Positions 18,180 through 25,618 of a stretch of 33,601 nucleotides of DNA are shown here, piece by piece. This DNA comes from Bacillota bacterium. Its GTDB lineage: Bacteria; Bacillota; Clostridia; Lachnospirales; Lachnospiraceae. The DNA lies in NCBI GenBank assembly GCA_023428655.1, contig JAEYXC010000320.1:1-33601 (forward strand), in the 5' to 3' direction. Within the stretch, counting starts at the first letter, position 1, and each line of letters opens with the position of its first letter. The notes beneath the pieces were generated by a model, which saw nothing but the letters and a program-made list of their open reading frames with translations, was not told the DNA's origin and searched no databases. The position numbers were made by a program, and so were the translations under genes.

Positions 18180-18222
18180 ATATTATATTTGAATATAATC
18201 GATTAGGGTGGAGGGGTATTCA

Positions 18223-19218
18223 CTAGGGCAGGAAGGAGAAGTCAGTTAACTCCTCATAGGTATAATCCTTGGTGATCAGACCCTTTTTCTTTGTCCAAGC
18301 AATTATGTTTTCAAACTGATTCTGATCAATAGCACCAGCATATTGAAATTCACCGACCATACCGGTAAGATAATTACTGATTGCCTCCGGGAACTGGTAG
18401 TTGGTTAAAATGTCACTATATTCGTCCACCGCGGTGTTGTTCATATAATCGACTGCTTTATTATAGGCTCTATAGAAGGCTTTTATATCCTCCGGATAAT
18501 TGGTAAGCAAGTTCTTGGAAAATTGAAGGGTTCCGCCTTTAATACCTGCCTCCTTTGAACTACCAAGGAGATGAGCACCTTGACCTACTAACATACCGGC
18601 TTGGGGCTCAGTAAATAATACACCGTCAATCTGATTGGACATAAGGGCTTCTGCTCTTCCTGAGAAGGAAGGTATCTCTACGATCTCATAGGTGAAGCCA
18701 TGTTCTGCAGCGAATTCATCCATGATATATTCCAGAATGAAATTAGGAACCAATGAAATTCTCTTACCACTCAGCTCTTCCATCTTCGTGATGCCGGAAG
18801 CAGGGGAGGATAGGATCTTAAAATCCTCGCTGATATCGGAGGTAATCTTCAACGGAATTCCCTTATCTACAAAGGCAGCACAGGTCATGACATCACCGAT
18901 TACGGCATCCAGCTCCTTGGCCTGAACAGCCACATTACGATCATTGGGAGAGGAAAAGGCTTTTATGGTTACCTTAACTCCCTCTTCATCAAAGAACCCC
19001 TTTTCCTTGGCGAGAATGATGGGGATGGCAGATTCTGCCGGTAGTATACCAATGGTAAGCTCCTGACCGGAGGGAAGCACTTCCTTAGGCTCCTCTACCG
19101 TAACAGTATCAGGAACAGACACCGTGGTAGGTATCACTTCACTCACATCCTTTTTGGTACAGGCTGTGAAGGTAAGAACGGCAAGTAGTATAATAATAAC
19201 TCGAGATAGGCTTTTCAT
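18223..19218 (-). CDS. ABC transporter substrate-binding lipoprotein, SsuA/NMT1-like
   Basis: A 331-residue receptor for the importer whose ATPase and permease genes converge on it from the other side. The signal peptide ends in LTFTAC (lipid Cys20). The mature part shows the NMT1/SsuA pattern LTIGILPAESAIPIILAKEK followed by GFFDEEGVKV, then DAVIGDVMTCAAFVDKG. Aliphatic sulfonates, taurine, nitrate or thiamine precursors are possible ligands, and the sequence does not decide. AAAGGAG lies upstream. It starts 45 nt after the deacetylase stop, so the two are probably co-transcribed. Confidence 0.88.
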   Translation of the reverse strand: MKSLSRVIIILLAVLTFTACTKKDVSEVIPTTVSVPDTVTVEEPKEVLPSGQELTIGILPAESAIPIILAKEKGFFDEEGVKVTIKAFSSPNDRNVAVQAKELDAVIGDVMTCAAFVDKGIPLKITSDISEDFKILSSPASGITKMEELSGKRISLVPNFILEYIMDEFAAEHGFTYEIVEIPSFSGRAEALMSNQIDGVLFTEPQAGMLVGQGAHLLGSSKEAGIKGGTLQFSKNLLTNYPEDIKAFYRAYNKAVDYMNNTAVDEYSDILTNYQFPEAISNYLTGMVGEFQYAGAIDQNQFENIIAWTKKKGLITKDYTYEELTDFSFLP

Positions 19219-19263
19219 AGTTTTAATGTCTCCTTTTTTGGGGTGTCTTTCGAAAATGACAGT

Positions 19264-20010
19264 TTATAATAAGTTCTGGAAAGCTTGCAGTGTCATAAAA
19301 TAAGGAATAACATTGCGTTTTAATAAAAGTGGATTGGTGCTGCTGTCATTCCTTCCGTCCTCGCTGGTAAAGGCTAATAAAAAGCCCTTGGTGCGAAGCA
19401 AAGCAACATTACGATCCTCATAGAGCCCAAAGGGGTAAGCGAATACTCTCTTGGCGGTAATCAGAGGATATGCATTGCAGTAATCCAAATCCTCTGCAAA
19501 GGAGGGATCATCGGCTTCCATTATAATACTGGTTTTCATTCCTGATCTTGTATGAAAGAGATGCGTATGATTTGCATATTCAAAGACATCCGACATTGTT
19601 CGAAGCTCCTCTTCGGTAAGACATACGGACTGCTCCGGATCAAAGGGCTCCGAGGATTGATTCAACCAACCGGTAACTACAAAGGCAGTGGCCCTGAAAT
19701 GGTACTTCTTTAGTATGGGGTATGCATAGTGTGCGATTGACTGATAGCAATCATCGAAGGTTAATAATACGGATTTCTCCGGTAGCGGAGTTCCCTTGGT
19801 GTAATAGTCGATAACTTGGTCAAGAGATAAGGTATGATACTTATATTCATACAGGTAATCCATTTGAAGCTTGAAGTTTTCCAGAGTTACAAAGAGAGGA
19901 GCAGGCAGCTTATCTTCGTAATCCTGTCGTACCTTAATCGGAGAAGGGCGCTCAGGCTGAAGCATACTGAGTTCTCGGATTTCGTGGTACATTAAAGTGG
20001 TAAATGGCAT
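19264..20010 (-). CDS. Polysaccharide deacetylase family protein (CE4/NodB domain)
   Basis: A 248-residue NodB-domain protein, usually a metal-dependent de-N- or de-O-acetylase. The first motif is LLTFDDCY (Asp86, Asp87). The second is NHTHLFH, giving His148 and His153 spaced like the PgaB/IcaB type rather than the HxxxH of peptidoglycan deacetylases. RVFAYPFG supplies the later Arg/Pro motif. There is no signal peptide or anchor, unusual for cell-wall-acting members, so it may act in the cytoplasm. GGAG lies 8 nt before the ATG. It is placed before the SsuA-like gene on the same strand. Confidence 0.85.
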   Translation of the reverse strand: MPFTTLMYHEIRELSMLQPERPSPIKVRQDYEDKLPAPLFVTLENFKLQMDYLYEYKYHTLSLDQVIDYYTKGTPLPEKSVLLTFDDCYQSIAHYAYPILKKYHFRATAFVVTGWLNQSSEPFDPEQSVCLTEEELRTMSDVFEYANHTHLFHTRSGMKTSIIMEADDPSFAEDLDYCNAYPLITAKRVFAYPFGLYEDRNVALLRTKGFLLAFTSEDGRNDSSTNPLLLKRNVIPYFMTLQAFQNLL

Positions 20011-20061
20011 AAGATATTCTCCAATTCGGTTTATAAAATTATGTGTGTGAAACAGTTATAC

Positions 20062-20090
20062 AGTATACCACAAATAGTTTATAAGTGGTA
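20062..20090 (-). promoter_or_regulatory. Extended -10 promoter overlapped by an inverted repeat
   Basis: On the minus strand, TGGTATACT is an extended -10 (TATACT at 20067-20062). The repeat TACCAC/GTGGTA (20066-20071 and 20085-20090) overlaps it, which is where a repressor would block the promoter. It would drive the deacetylase and SsuA-like genes. Confidence 0.5.
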
Positions 20091-20171
20091 ATTTTTTCTT
20101 TAAAGGTTGAAAAGTCCGTCCACACCCATCTTGAGGGGGGGAAGCAGAATGGTTCTTCCGGCTTACTGTAT

Positions 20172-21065
20172 TCACAGATTGTATTGTCTGCGATATGCTA
20201 GAGGAGTAATATGATACATCGCTTTGAATTGCTTACCGAAGTAGCTCTGATGATCAAAACCACATTCCTGTGAGATTTCACTGATGGATTTTGAACTCAT
20301 GACAAGTTCCCTGGCAGCCTGTTCCAGTCGGTATTCATTCAAATACTCAATGGGCTTCTTTCTAACCTGATTACGAAAGCATCGAAAGCACTCGCTGCGA
20401 CTGATACCGGCACAAGCAGCAATATCATCAATTACAATTTTATCTCGGAAATTCCTTTGAATATAGGAAATCATTTTCTTGGTACGCTCCTGGTGAATTG
20501 CGCTATAGGATGGAGATTTTACTTCATAGCTTCTTACGATAAGACGCTCTAATAACATCCAAAGCATACATGTATTAATATGGAGCTCCAGCTCCGTGTT
20601 CCGATCCTTTTCTTTTTCCAATAAGGCAATATCGTGAAGAATATTGATGATGGCTGCATGCACTTCGTTCGTATGATAGAGAGGGTAAGCGGTCAGCTGA
20701 CTTTGAAGCAGAATCGGAGCTATGCTTGTCCGAAATATACTGGTATTGGAAGCGGCAATAAAATCCGGGAGAAAAAGAACGGAGTATTGCATTGCATCCC
20801 CTTTGGGGGATAGAGAACAGGTCGTATGTAATGCGTTAGAATTGATAAAAATTCCATCCCCGGCTTTTAAGTGATAACAGGCTCCATCAATACGTGCTTC
20901 GATTTCTCCGGAAAGGACGAGGTTGAATTCGAATTCCTCGTGCCAGTGGACACCGATTGTATGATCCTGATAATTTCTGTAATCGACATCATAGAGGACA
21001 AAGGGGAAGCCTTCCCGTCCATGCTCCCTCTGCTCCTCCAGCTTTGAATTTGTGGTTATTCTCAT
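20172..21065 (-). CDS. AraC family transcriptional regulator with cupin sensor domain
   Basis: A 297-residue regulator. The N-terminal cupin (about 25-110) includes IGVHWHEEFEFNLVLSGEIE and a GDGIFINSNALHT metal or ligand-pocket segment. The C-terminus (about 195-297) is a double helix-turn-helix AraC domain with IDDIAACAGISRSECFRCFR and ISEISQECGFDHQSYFGKQF. It ends in TPLAYRRQYNL. AGGAG precedes the ATG. It is on the same strand as the deacetylase and SsuA-like genes, with a separate promoter between. It is divergent from the YczE-like gene and may control both. Confidence 0.9.
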   Translation of the reverse strand: MRITTNSKLEEQREHGREGFPFVLYDVDYRNYQDHTIGVHWHEEFEFNLVLSGEIEARIDGACYHLKAGDGIFINSNALHTTCSLSPKGDAMQYSVLFLPDFIAASNTSIFRTSIAPILLQSQLTAYPLYHTNEVHAAIINILHDIALLEKEKDRNTELELHINTCMLWMLLERLIVRSYEVKSPSYSAIHQERTKKMISYIQRNFRDKIVIDDIAACAGISRSECFRCFRNQVRKKPIEYLNEYRLEQAARELVMSSKSISEISQECGFDHQSYFGKQFKAMYHITPLAYRRQYNL

Positions 21066-21202
21066 ATAAACTCCTATGTGGCACTATTGTTATAATTATT
21101 GGCAATATTGTGATGTACGGACCATGTGTTCTACAACTATAATTATAAGCGCAAGGGATCATATGTCAATTGCGTTATTATATAATGAAAGGAATGTGTA
21201 TT

Positions 21203-21856
21203 TTGAGTATTAAACAGAAAAGACTTTTTATGACCTTAGTCGGTGTATTAATTTGTGGTTTTAGTGTGGGGTTGTTTAAACGGGCAGCCTTTGGAGTAGA
21301 TCCTTTTCAGTCGTTGATGAGCGGCCTCGATGCTCTGATACCCATACCCTTTGGAACCCTATATGTTATTGTGAATATTGTCCTTTTATCCTTTAGTTTT
21401 TTTGTTGATCGACATTATATCGGAATTGCCACCTTGATTAATCTGTTCTTTCTTGGTTACATAACCCAATTTGTACTGGATTTTCTGCTGAAGGTATTTC
21501 CCGATCTGTCGCTAGTGGCTCGTATTCTGATGCTGATCATTGCAATTGTGATTATGTGCTTTGGATCCTCTCTATATTTTGTGGCAGACCTTGGTGTGTC
21601 TACCTATGATGCCATCGCCTTAGTTCTTTCTGAAAAATGGCATGTGGCTAAGTTTAAATATTGTAGGATTGTAACCGATTTTATCTGCGTTGCTTTGGGT
21701 GTAGGACTTTACCTGCTGGCTGGAGGGAAAATTTCTTCCATCATGGAGATTGCAGGAGTTGCCACCATCATCACTGCATTTTTTATGGGGCCTCTGATTG
21801 AATTTTTTAATGTTCGGGTTTCACAGCCCTTCTTAAATCGTCAGAAGAGTAAGTAA
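21203..21856 (+). CDS. YczE/YitT-like multi-pass membrane protein
   Basis: A 217-residue membrane protein with about five helices. It has the YczE/YyaS-type pattern of an N-terminal helix followed by GLFKRAAFGVDPFQSLMSG and, after the fourth helix, LGVSTYDAIALVLSE. The two related halves suggest an internal duplication, as in this family. The function is unknown. I use the TTG at 21203 because AAAGGA ends 9 nt upstream. The ATGs at 21185 and 21194 overlap or touch that site. Confidence 0.8.
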   Translation: MSIKQKRLFMTLVGVLICGFSVGLFKRAAFGVDPFQSLMSGLDALIPIPFGTLYVIVNIVLLSFSFFVDRHYIGIATLINLFFLGYITQFVLDFLLKVFPDLSLVARILMLIIAIVIMCFGSSLYFVADLGVSTYDAIALVLSEKWHVAKFKYCRIVTDFICVALGVGLYLLAGGKISSIMEIAGVATIITAFFMGPLIEFFNVRVSQPFLNRQKSK

Positions 21857-21889
21857 ATAAAACAACAGAAATCTTTCAATAATTGCGAT

Positions 21890-22016
21890 AAGGCAAGGAT
21901 GCTTGCTTCCATAATACACAGATTGCCGGACAGATTGCTTCATGTATGACAAATGACATACAAACAGCAAAATGTCCGGCAATCTATGTGTAAGGGAAAT
22001 AAGCTATCCTTGCCTT
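21890..22016. repeat. 127-nt nested inverted repeat between convergent genes
   Basis: Outer arms AAGGCAAGGAT (21890-21900) and ATCCTTGCCTT (22006-22016) are perfect. A middle 13-bp stem AGATTGCCGGACA (21920-21932) pairs with 21973-21985. An inner TGTATG/CATACA stem (21943-21948 and 21957-21962) closes the top. It probably acts as a bidirectional terminator for the YczE-like and GH43 genes, but its length is more than a terminator needs. Confidence 0.65.
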
Positions 22017-22043
22017 TCATTATAATAATGCTTTGCTTCGTAA

Positions 22044-23039
22044 TTATTCCCCGTCATTATTCTCATAGGGGTTAATTGTCTGGATAGTACCATCCTCATT
22101 ATATTTCAGCTCGGTAAACTTCACGCAACGCTTATGATTCACGCCGCCGGAAAGGGAGCAGTCATGGTAGAACAGATACCATTTGTCCTTAAAGGGGATA
22201 ATGGAGTGATGCGTTGTCCATCCAAGGACTGGTTCAAGAATTCTTCCTTGATAGGTAAAGGGGCCCATGGGGTTTTTACTGATGGCATATACAAGGTAGT
22301 GGGTACTTCCGGTAGAGTAGGATAGATAATAATATCCATTATACTTATGCATCCAAGGACCTTCAAAATATCTTCTTTCCTCATCACTGGCAGTCAGAGG
22401 CTGACCGTTCTCATCAAGGATAGTAATCATCTGAGGTTTCGTCTTAAAGCTTAGCAGATCATCGCTTAATTCTGCTACCATCGGTCCCAGAGCAGGCTCT
22501 GTAGCGGCAGGACCTTCTCCATCCGGTTTAAAGGTACCGGTAGCCCATTTTTCCAACTGTCCTCCCCAGAGACCACCGTAATACATATATGCTTTACCAT
22601 CTTCGTCGAGGTATACAGCAGGATCGATGCTGCAGCTTTCGGGGATGTAATTGGGCTGTGGAGTAAAGGGACCGGTAGGATTTTTGGAGGTTGCTACGCC
22701 GATACGGAAGATACCCTCTTTGTCCCTTGCCGGGAAGAAGAGATAATAGGTTCCATTCTTATAGGCAGCATCCGGTGCCCACATTTGATTTTTAACCCAG
22801 GGAACATCCTTCATATGAAGTGCTTCGCCGTGGTCAATACAAGGGGAGCCGATATCATCCATGGATAGGACATGATAATCCTCCATTCTATATTGGTCTC
22901 CGTTATCATTATCTGGACCATCATGATCAAGATCATGGGAGGGATAGATATAAATTTTGCCGTCAAATACATGCGCTGACGGATCTGCTGTAAAAATATG
23001 AGTGACTAAAGGTTGATTGGGTTTGGTATTCGATTTCAT
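22044..23039 (-). CDS. Glycoside hydrolase family 43 enzyme
   Basis: A 331-residue five-bladed beta-propeller hydrolase, acting on arabinose- or xylose-containing side chains or oligosaccharides by inversion. The catalytic base is Asp19 in TADPSAHVFDGKIYIYPS, the pKa modulator is Asp139 in SIDPAVYLDEDG, and the acid is Glu226 in FEGPWMHKYNGYYYLSYS. There is no signal peptide, so it works on imported oligosaccharides. Specificity (beta-xylosidase, arabinofuranosidase or dual) cannot be fixed from sequence. GGAGAG precedes the ATG. It is divergent from the xylanase gene, with which it shares a promoter-region motif. Confidence 0.92.
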   Translation of the reverse strand: MKSNTKPNQPLVTHIFTADPSAHVFDGKIYIYPSHDLDHDGPDNDNGDQYRMEDYHVLSMDDIGSPCIDHGEALHMKDVPWVKNQMWAPDAAYKNGTYYLFFPARDKEGIFRIGVATSKNPTGPFTPQPNYIPESCSIDPAVYLDEDGKAYMYYGGLWGGQLEKWATGTFKPDGEGPAATEPALGPMVAELSDDLLSFKTKPQMITILDENGQPLTASDEERRYFEGPWMHKYNGYYYLSYSTGSTHYLVYAISKNPMGPFTYQGRILEPVLGWTTHHSIIPFKDKWYLFYHDCSLSGGVNHKRCVKFTELKYNEDGTIQTINPYENNDGE

Positions 23040-23071
23040 TTTATTCTCTCCATTATGTTTTTATAGGTGTT

Positions 23072-23100
23072 ATTATAACAAGTAAATCGTTTTTTTACTT
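23072..23100 (-). promoter_or_regulatory. GH43 promoter with an operator-like palindrome
   Basis: On the minus strand, TGTTATAAT is an extended -10 (TATAAT at 23077-23072). Immediately upstream is the perfect 7-bp palindrome AAGTAAA-N7-TTTACTT (23080-23100), lying between -10 and -35. The half-site occurs again in the xylanase leader. Confidence 0.55.
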
Positions 23101-23203
23101 CGCAAAAGTTGGCATGTTGTTCTGAATTAAAGCCATATTTCGTGGAAGTTGAACATTTGTTGATCATAGATAAGGAAATTTCGGAAAGTCAACAATAATT
23201 GAT

Positions 23204-23232
23204 TAGACATAGCAAGAATGAAATGTTATATT
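23204..23232 (+). promoter_or_regulatory. Xylanase gene promoter
   Basis: TAGACA (23204-23209), a 17-nt spacer and TATATT (23227-23232), with TGT before the -10 as an extended element. The inferred transcript starts near 23240, and the repeated motif AACAAGTAAAT (23242-23252) follows just after it. Confidence 0.6.
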
Positions 23233-23271
23233 TTCTGGGTAAACAAGTAAATTATTCTAGGAGGTTATAGT

Positions 23272-24540
23272 ATGGGGCGGAAGTTTTATCGTATTTGTCT
23301 AGTAGTAATGGTACTTTTTGTGTTGTTCTGGGTTGGCGGTTGTGCAAAACCAGCTTCGAAGGAGGAGAGTGGAACAACACCGGTGGAGGCAGCCAATGGT
23401 GACATTGCGGAAAAACCGACCGAGGCTCCCAAGGCTGTGGATGAAGGAAGCAGCAGTGAAGCCGTGGGGGAAGCCGAAGCAACAGAAGAAAAGCCGGTAG
23501 TTGTAACAGAGGAAGGAATTAAGGACGTGTACTCAGAGATTGGATTGAAGGCCGGGACCTGCTTGTCCGATGCAATGGTAGCAAGTAGTAGATACACGGA
23601 TATTATTACAAAAAATTTCAATCAGATCACTCTAGAGAATTATATGAAACCGGATTATATCCTGAATAAGAGCAAAAGCATAGAAACGGGAGAATTAACC
23701 GTCGAATTTGGGAAAAACACGATTGCATTGTTAGACTGGGCCAAGAGCAATGATATGGTGGTTCGAGGGCATGTTCTGGTATGGTATAGCCAGACTCCGG
23801 ATTGGATATTTTATCAAAATTTTAACCAGGCAGAAGGACTTGTTGATCGAGACACCATGCTTGCCCGTATGGAGAGCTATATCAAGCAGACCTTCCAGCT
23901 GCTTCAGGAGCTGGGGTATCTCGATATATTCTATGCATATGACATCGTGAATGAAGCAATCATGGAAGATGGAAGCCTACGGGATTGTCTGTGGAAGCAA
24001 ATTATCGGGGACGATTATATCTGGCAAGCCTTTTATTATGCGGATCAATATGCGCCGGAAAGTATAAAGCTGTATTACAATGATTATAATGAGCAGTTTA
24101 AAACAAAGCATATTGTAGCCTTGGCCCAAAGCTTGGTGGATGATACGGGCAGATCTCTGATTGATGGAATTGGATGTCAAGGACACCTATATACAAAGGA
24201 TTCCATCGATATGTATCTTCTGACTTTGAAGGCCTTTAGTAAGCTTGGACTAGATGTACAGATAACGGAGTTGGATATCAGTCTCGGTACCTGGCAGAAT
24301 ATCGAGGAACCCAGCGAGGAGAATCTAAAAAAACAGGGTCAGTACTATTATGATCTGATCAACCGAATTATTACGGAGAATACAGCAGGAACCACCAAAG
24401 TATCCGGTATTACCTTCTGGGGCTTTGCCGATAATCTGTCCTGGAGAGGAGATCGAAGCCCCTTACTCTTTGATGCATTATTAAAGCCGAAATATTCCTA
24501 TTACGGTGCTATGCAGGATCGTGATAATGCCGGCTTCTAG
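23272..24540 (+). CDS. GH10 endo-1,4-beta-xylanase lipoprotein
   Basis: A secreted, membrane-anchored retaining xylanase, 422 aa. The signal peptide ends in VGGC (lipid Cys24). A low-complexity Glu/Ala/Pro linker runs to about residue 80 before the catalytic (beta/alpha)8 barrel. The general acid/base is Glu228 in DIVNEA and the nucleophile is Glu333 in ITELDIS. Other GH10 marks are TLENYMKP, GIGCQGHLY and WGFADNLSWR. In the motif normally ending LVWHxQ, the His is Tyr (VLVWYSQTPDW), at the -1 subsite. No carbohydrate-binding module is present. AGGAGG lies before the ATG. It would cut xylan at the cell surface and supply oligosaccharides to the intracellular GH43 enzyme. Confidence 0.95.
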   Translation: MGRKFYRICLVVMVLFVLFWVGGCAKPASKEESGTTPVEAANGDIAEKPTEAPKAVDEGSSSEAVGEAEATEEKPVVVTEEGIKDVYSEIGLKAGTCLSDAMVASSRYTDIITKNFNQITLENYMKPDYILNKSKSIETGELTVEFGKNTIALLDWAKSNDMVVRGHVLVWYSQTPDWIFYQNFNQAEGLVDRDTMLARMESYIKQTFQLLQELGYLDIFYAYDIVNEAIMEDGSLRDCLWKQIIGDDYIWQAFYYADQYAPESIKLYYNDYNEQFKTKHIVALAQSLVDDTGRSLIDGIGCQGHLYTKDSIDMYLLTLKAFSKLGLDVQITELDISLGTWQNIEEPSEENLKKQGQYYYDLINRIITENTAGTTKVSGITFWGFADNLSWRGDRSPLLFDALLKPKYSYYGAMQDRDNAGF

Positions 24541-24585
24541 ATTTGCCGTATCATTTATCCGGGCATGAATATAATATATAGAATG

Positions 24586-24613
24586 TGATATATTGTTTCA
24601 TGAACGGAAACAA
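24586..24613 (+). promoter_or_regulatory. Promoter and operator-like palindrome of the encapsulin operon
   Basis: TGATATATT at 24586-24594 is an extended -10 with no good -35. The perfect repeat TTGTTTC-N7-GAAACAA (24593-24613) overlaps the inferred start site near 24601, the place expected for a repressor site. Alternatively it forms a small 5' hairpin in the mRNA just before the ribosome site AGAGGTG. Confidence 0.5.
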
Positions 24614-24628
24614 TGAAAGAGGTGTGTT

Positions 24629-25618
24629 ATGGATCTTTCCGATAATGTGATAAGCAGGTACAGTCTGGATCCGGGTGTTGCGAGAAATTTATCCCATAGT
24701 ACAATTACAGCTCCTACCATGGAGGCAATCACACCAAGATGGTTTCTTACCTTTCTACCCTGGGTATCCGTAGAGGCGGGTATCTATCGAGTGAATCAGG
24801 TGAAAAGAAGGAATTGGGATGCATCCATTGAAGCGATGGAGAATCCGGAATTACTACCAAAGGTAATTGCAGATAGCTTACAGGAAAGAGAATTGCCGGA
24901 AACCTTTGCTGATTATGAGGATGTACCCAAGGAATATCCCTTAGGTGCCATCAAAACACTCCTAAAGATGAATAGTCATGTAACCGATATTTTTAATTCT
25001 CCCATCGATCAAAAAGAGCAGGAAATGAGACTTACCATTGAAGCGATGAAGGAAAGACAGGAATGGGAGATGATCAATAATGAAAATAACGGACTGCTCC
25101 ATTCAGTCTCAAATCGAATGAGAGTTAAGCCCAGATATGGCATTCCCATGCCCGATGACATGGATGAGCTCCTTTCCCGGGTGTGGAAGAAGCCCTCCTT
25201 CTTTCTGGCACATCCAAGAGCAATTGCTGCCTTTGGAAGAGAGTGTACCCGAAGAGGAGTTCCTCCGATGACGGTATCGATTTTTGGTACTCCCTTTATT
25301 ACCTGGCGGGGAGTGCCGATACTACCCTGTGATAAGCTGTTAATCGACGGAAAGTCATGTAACATGTCCCCCGCTGGCAAGACCAATATCCTTCTAATGA
25401 GGGTTGGAGAGCGGGAGCAGGGGGTCATCGGCTTGCATCAGCCCGGAATACCAGATGAGGGGATCATCCCCAGTCTGTCTGTTAAGTATGCTGGGATAGA
25501 TAATAAGGGAATTGCTACATATATCTTATCACTGTACTTTGGAAATGCAATATTATCGGAGGATTCACTGGGAGTGCTAGAAAATGTAGAGGTAGGATAC
25601 TATTATGATTACACATAA
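24629..25618 (+). CDS. Family 2A encapsulin nanocompartment shell protein (SrpI-like)
   Basis: A 329-residue HK97-fold shell protein predicted to assemble into a closed protein compartment. I recognise the family from an N-terminal arm followed by ITPRWFLTFLPWVSVEAGIY and RVNQVK. Further marks are LPETFADY, KEYPLGAIKT, the helix LTIEAMKERQEWEMINNE, and FFLAHPRAIAAFGRECTRRG with VPPMTVSIFGTPFITWRGVP. These resemble cyanobacterial SrpI as I recall it. There is no cyclic-nucleotide-binding insertion, so it is type 2A rather than 2B. The length is close to the roughly 310 aa of SrpI. The downstream gene, overlapping by 14 nt, is a cysteine desulfurase, the expected cargo class. A GAAAGAGGTG site precedes the ATG. 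Confidence 0.9.
   Translation: MDLSDNVISRYSLDPGVARNLSHSTITAPTMEAITPRWFLTFLPWVSVEAGIYRVNQVKRRNWDASIEAMENPELLPKVIADSLQERELPETFADYEDVPKEYPLGAIKTLLKMNSHVTDIFNSPIDQKEQEMRLTIEAMKERQEWEMINNENNGLLHSVSNRMRVKPRYGIPMPDDMDELLSRVWKKPSFFLAHPRAIAAFGRECTRRGVPPMTVSIFGTPFITWRGVPILPCDKLLIDGKSCNMSPAGKTNILLMRVGEREQGVIGLHQPGIPDEGIIPSLSVKYAGIDNKGIATYILSLYFGNAILSEDSLGVLENVEVGYYYDYT

Noticed and set aside
21181..21186. TATAAT upstream of the YczE-like gene as a -10
   Set aside because: A transcript starting from it would begin near 21193 and lack the ribosome binding site at 21188-21193.
23286..23621. 111-codon minus-strand frame rich in Ser, Ala and Thr opposite the xylanase start
   Set aside because: Its composition mirrors the low-complexity linker of the xylanase; it is an antisense artefact.
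25009..25428. 139-codon minus-strand frame inside the encapsulin gene
   Set aside because: Antisense of highly conserved shell sequence, with no independent start signals.
24629..25618. Shell gene as a phage major capsid protein
   Set aside because: No terminase, portal, protease or tail genes lie nearby, and the sequence matches the SrpI-type encapsulin pattern beside a desulfurase gene.
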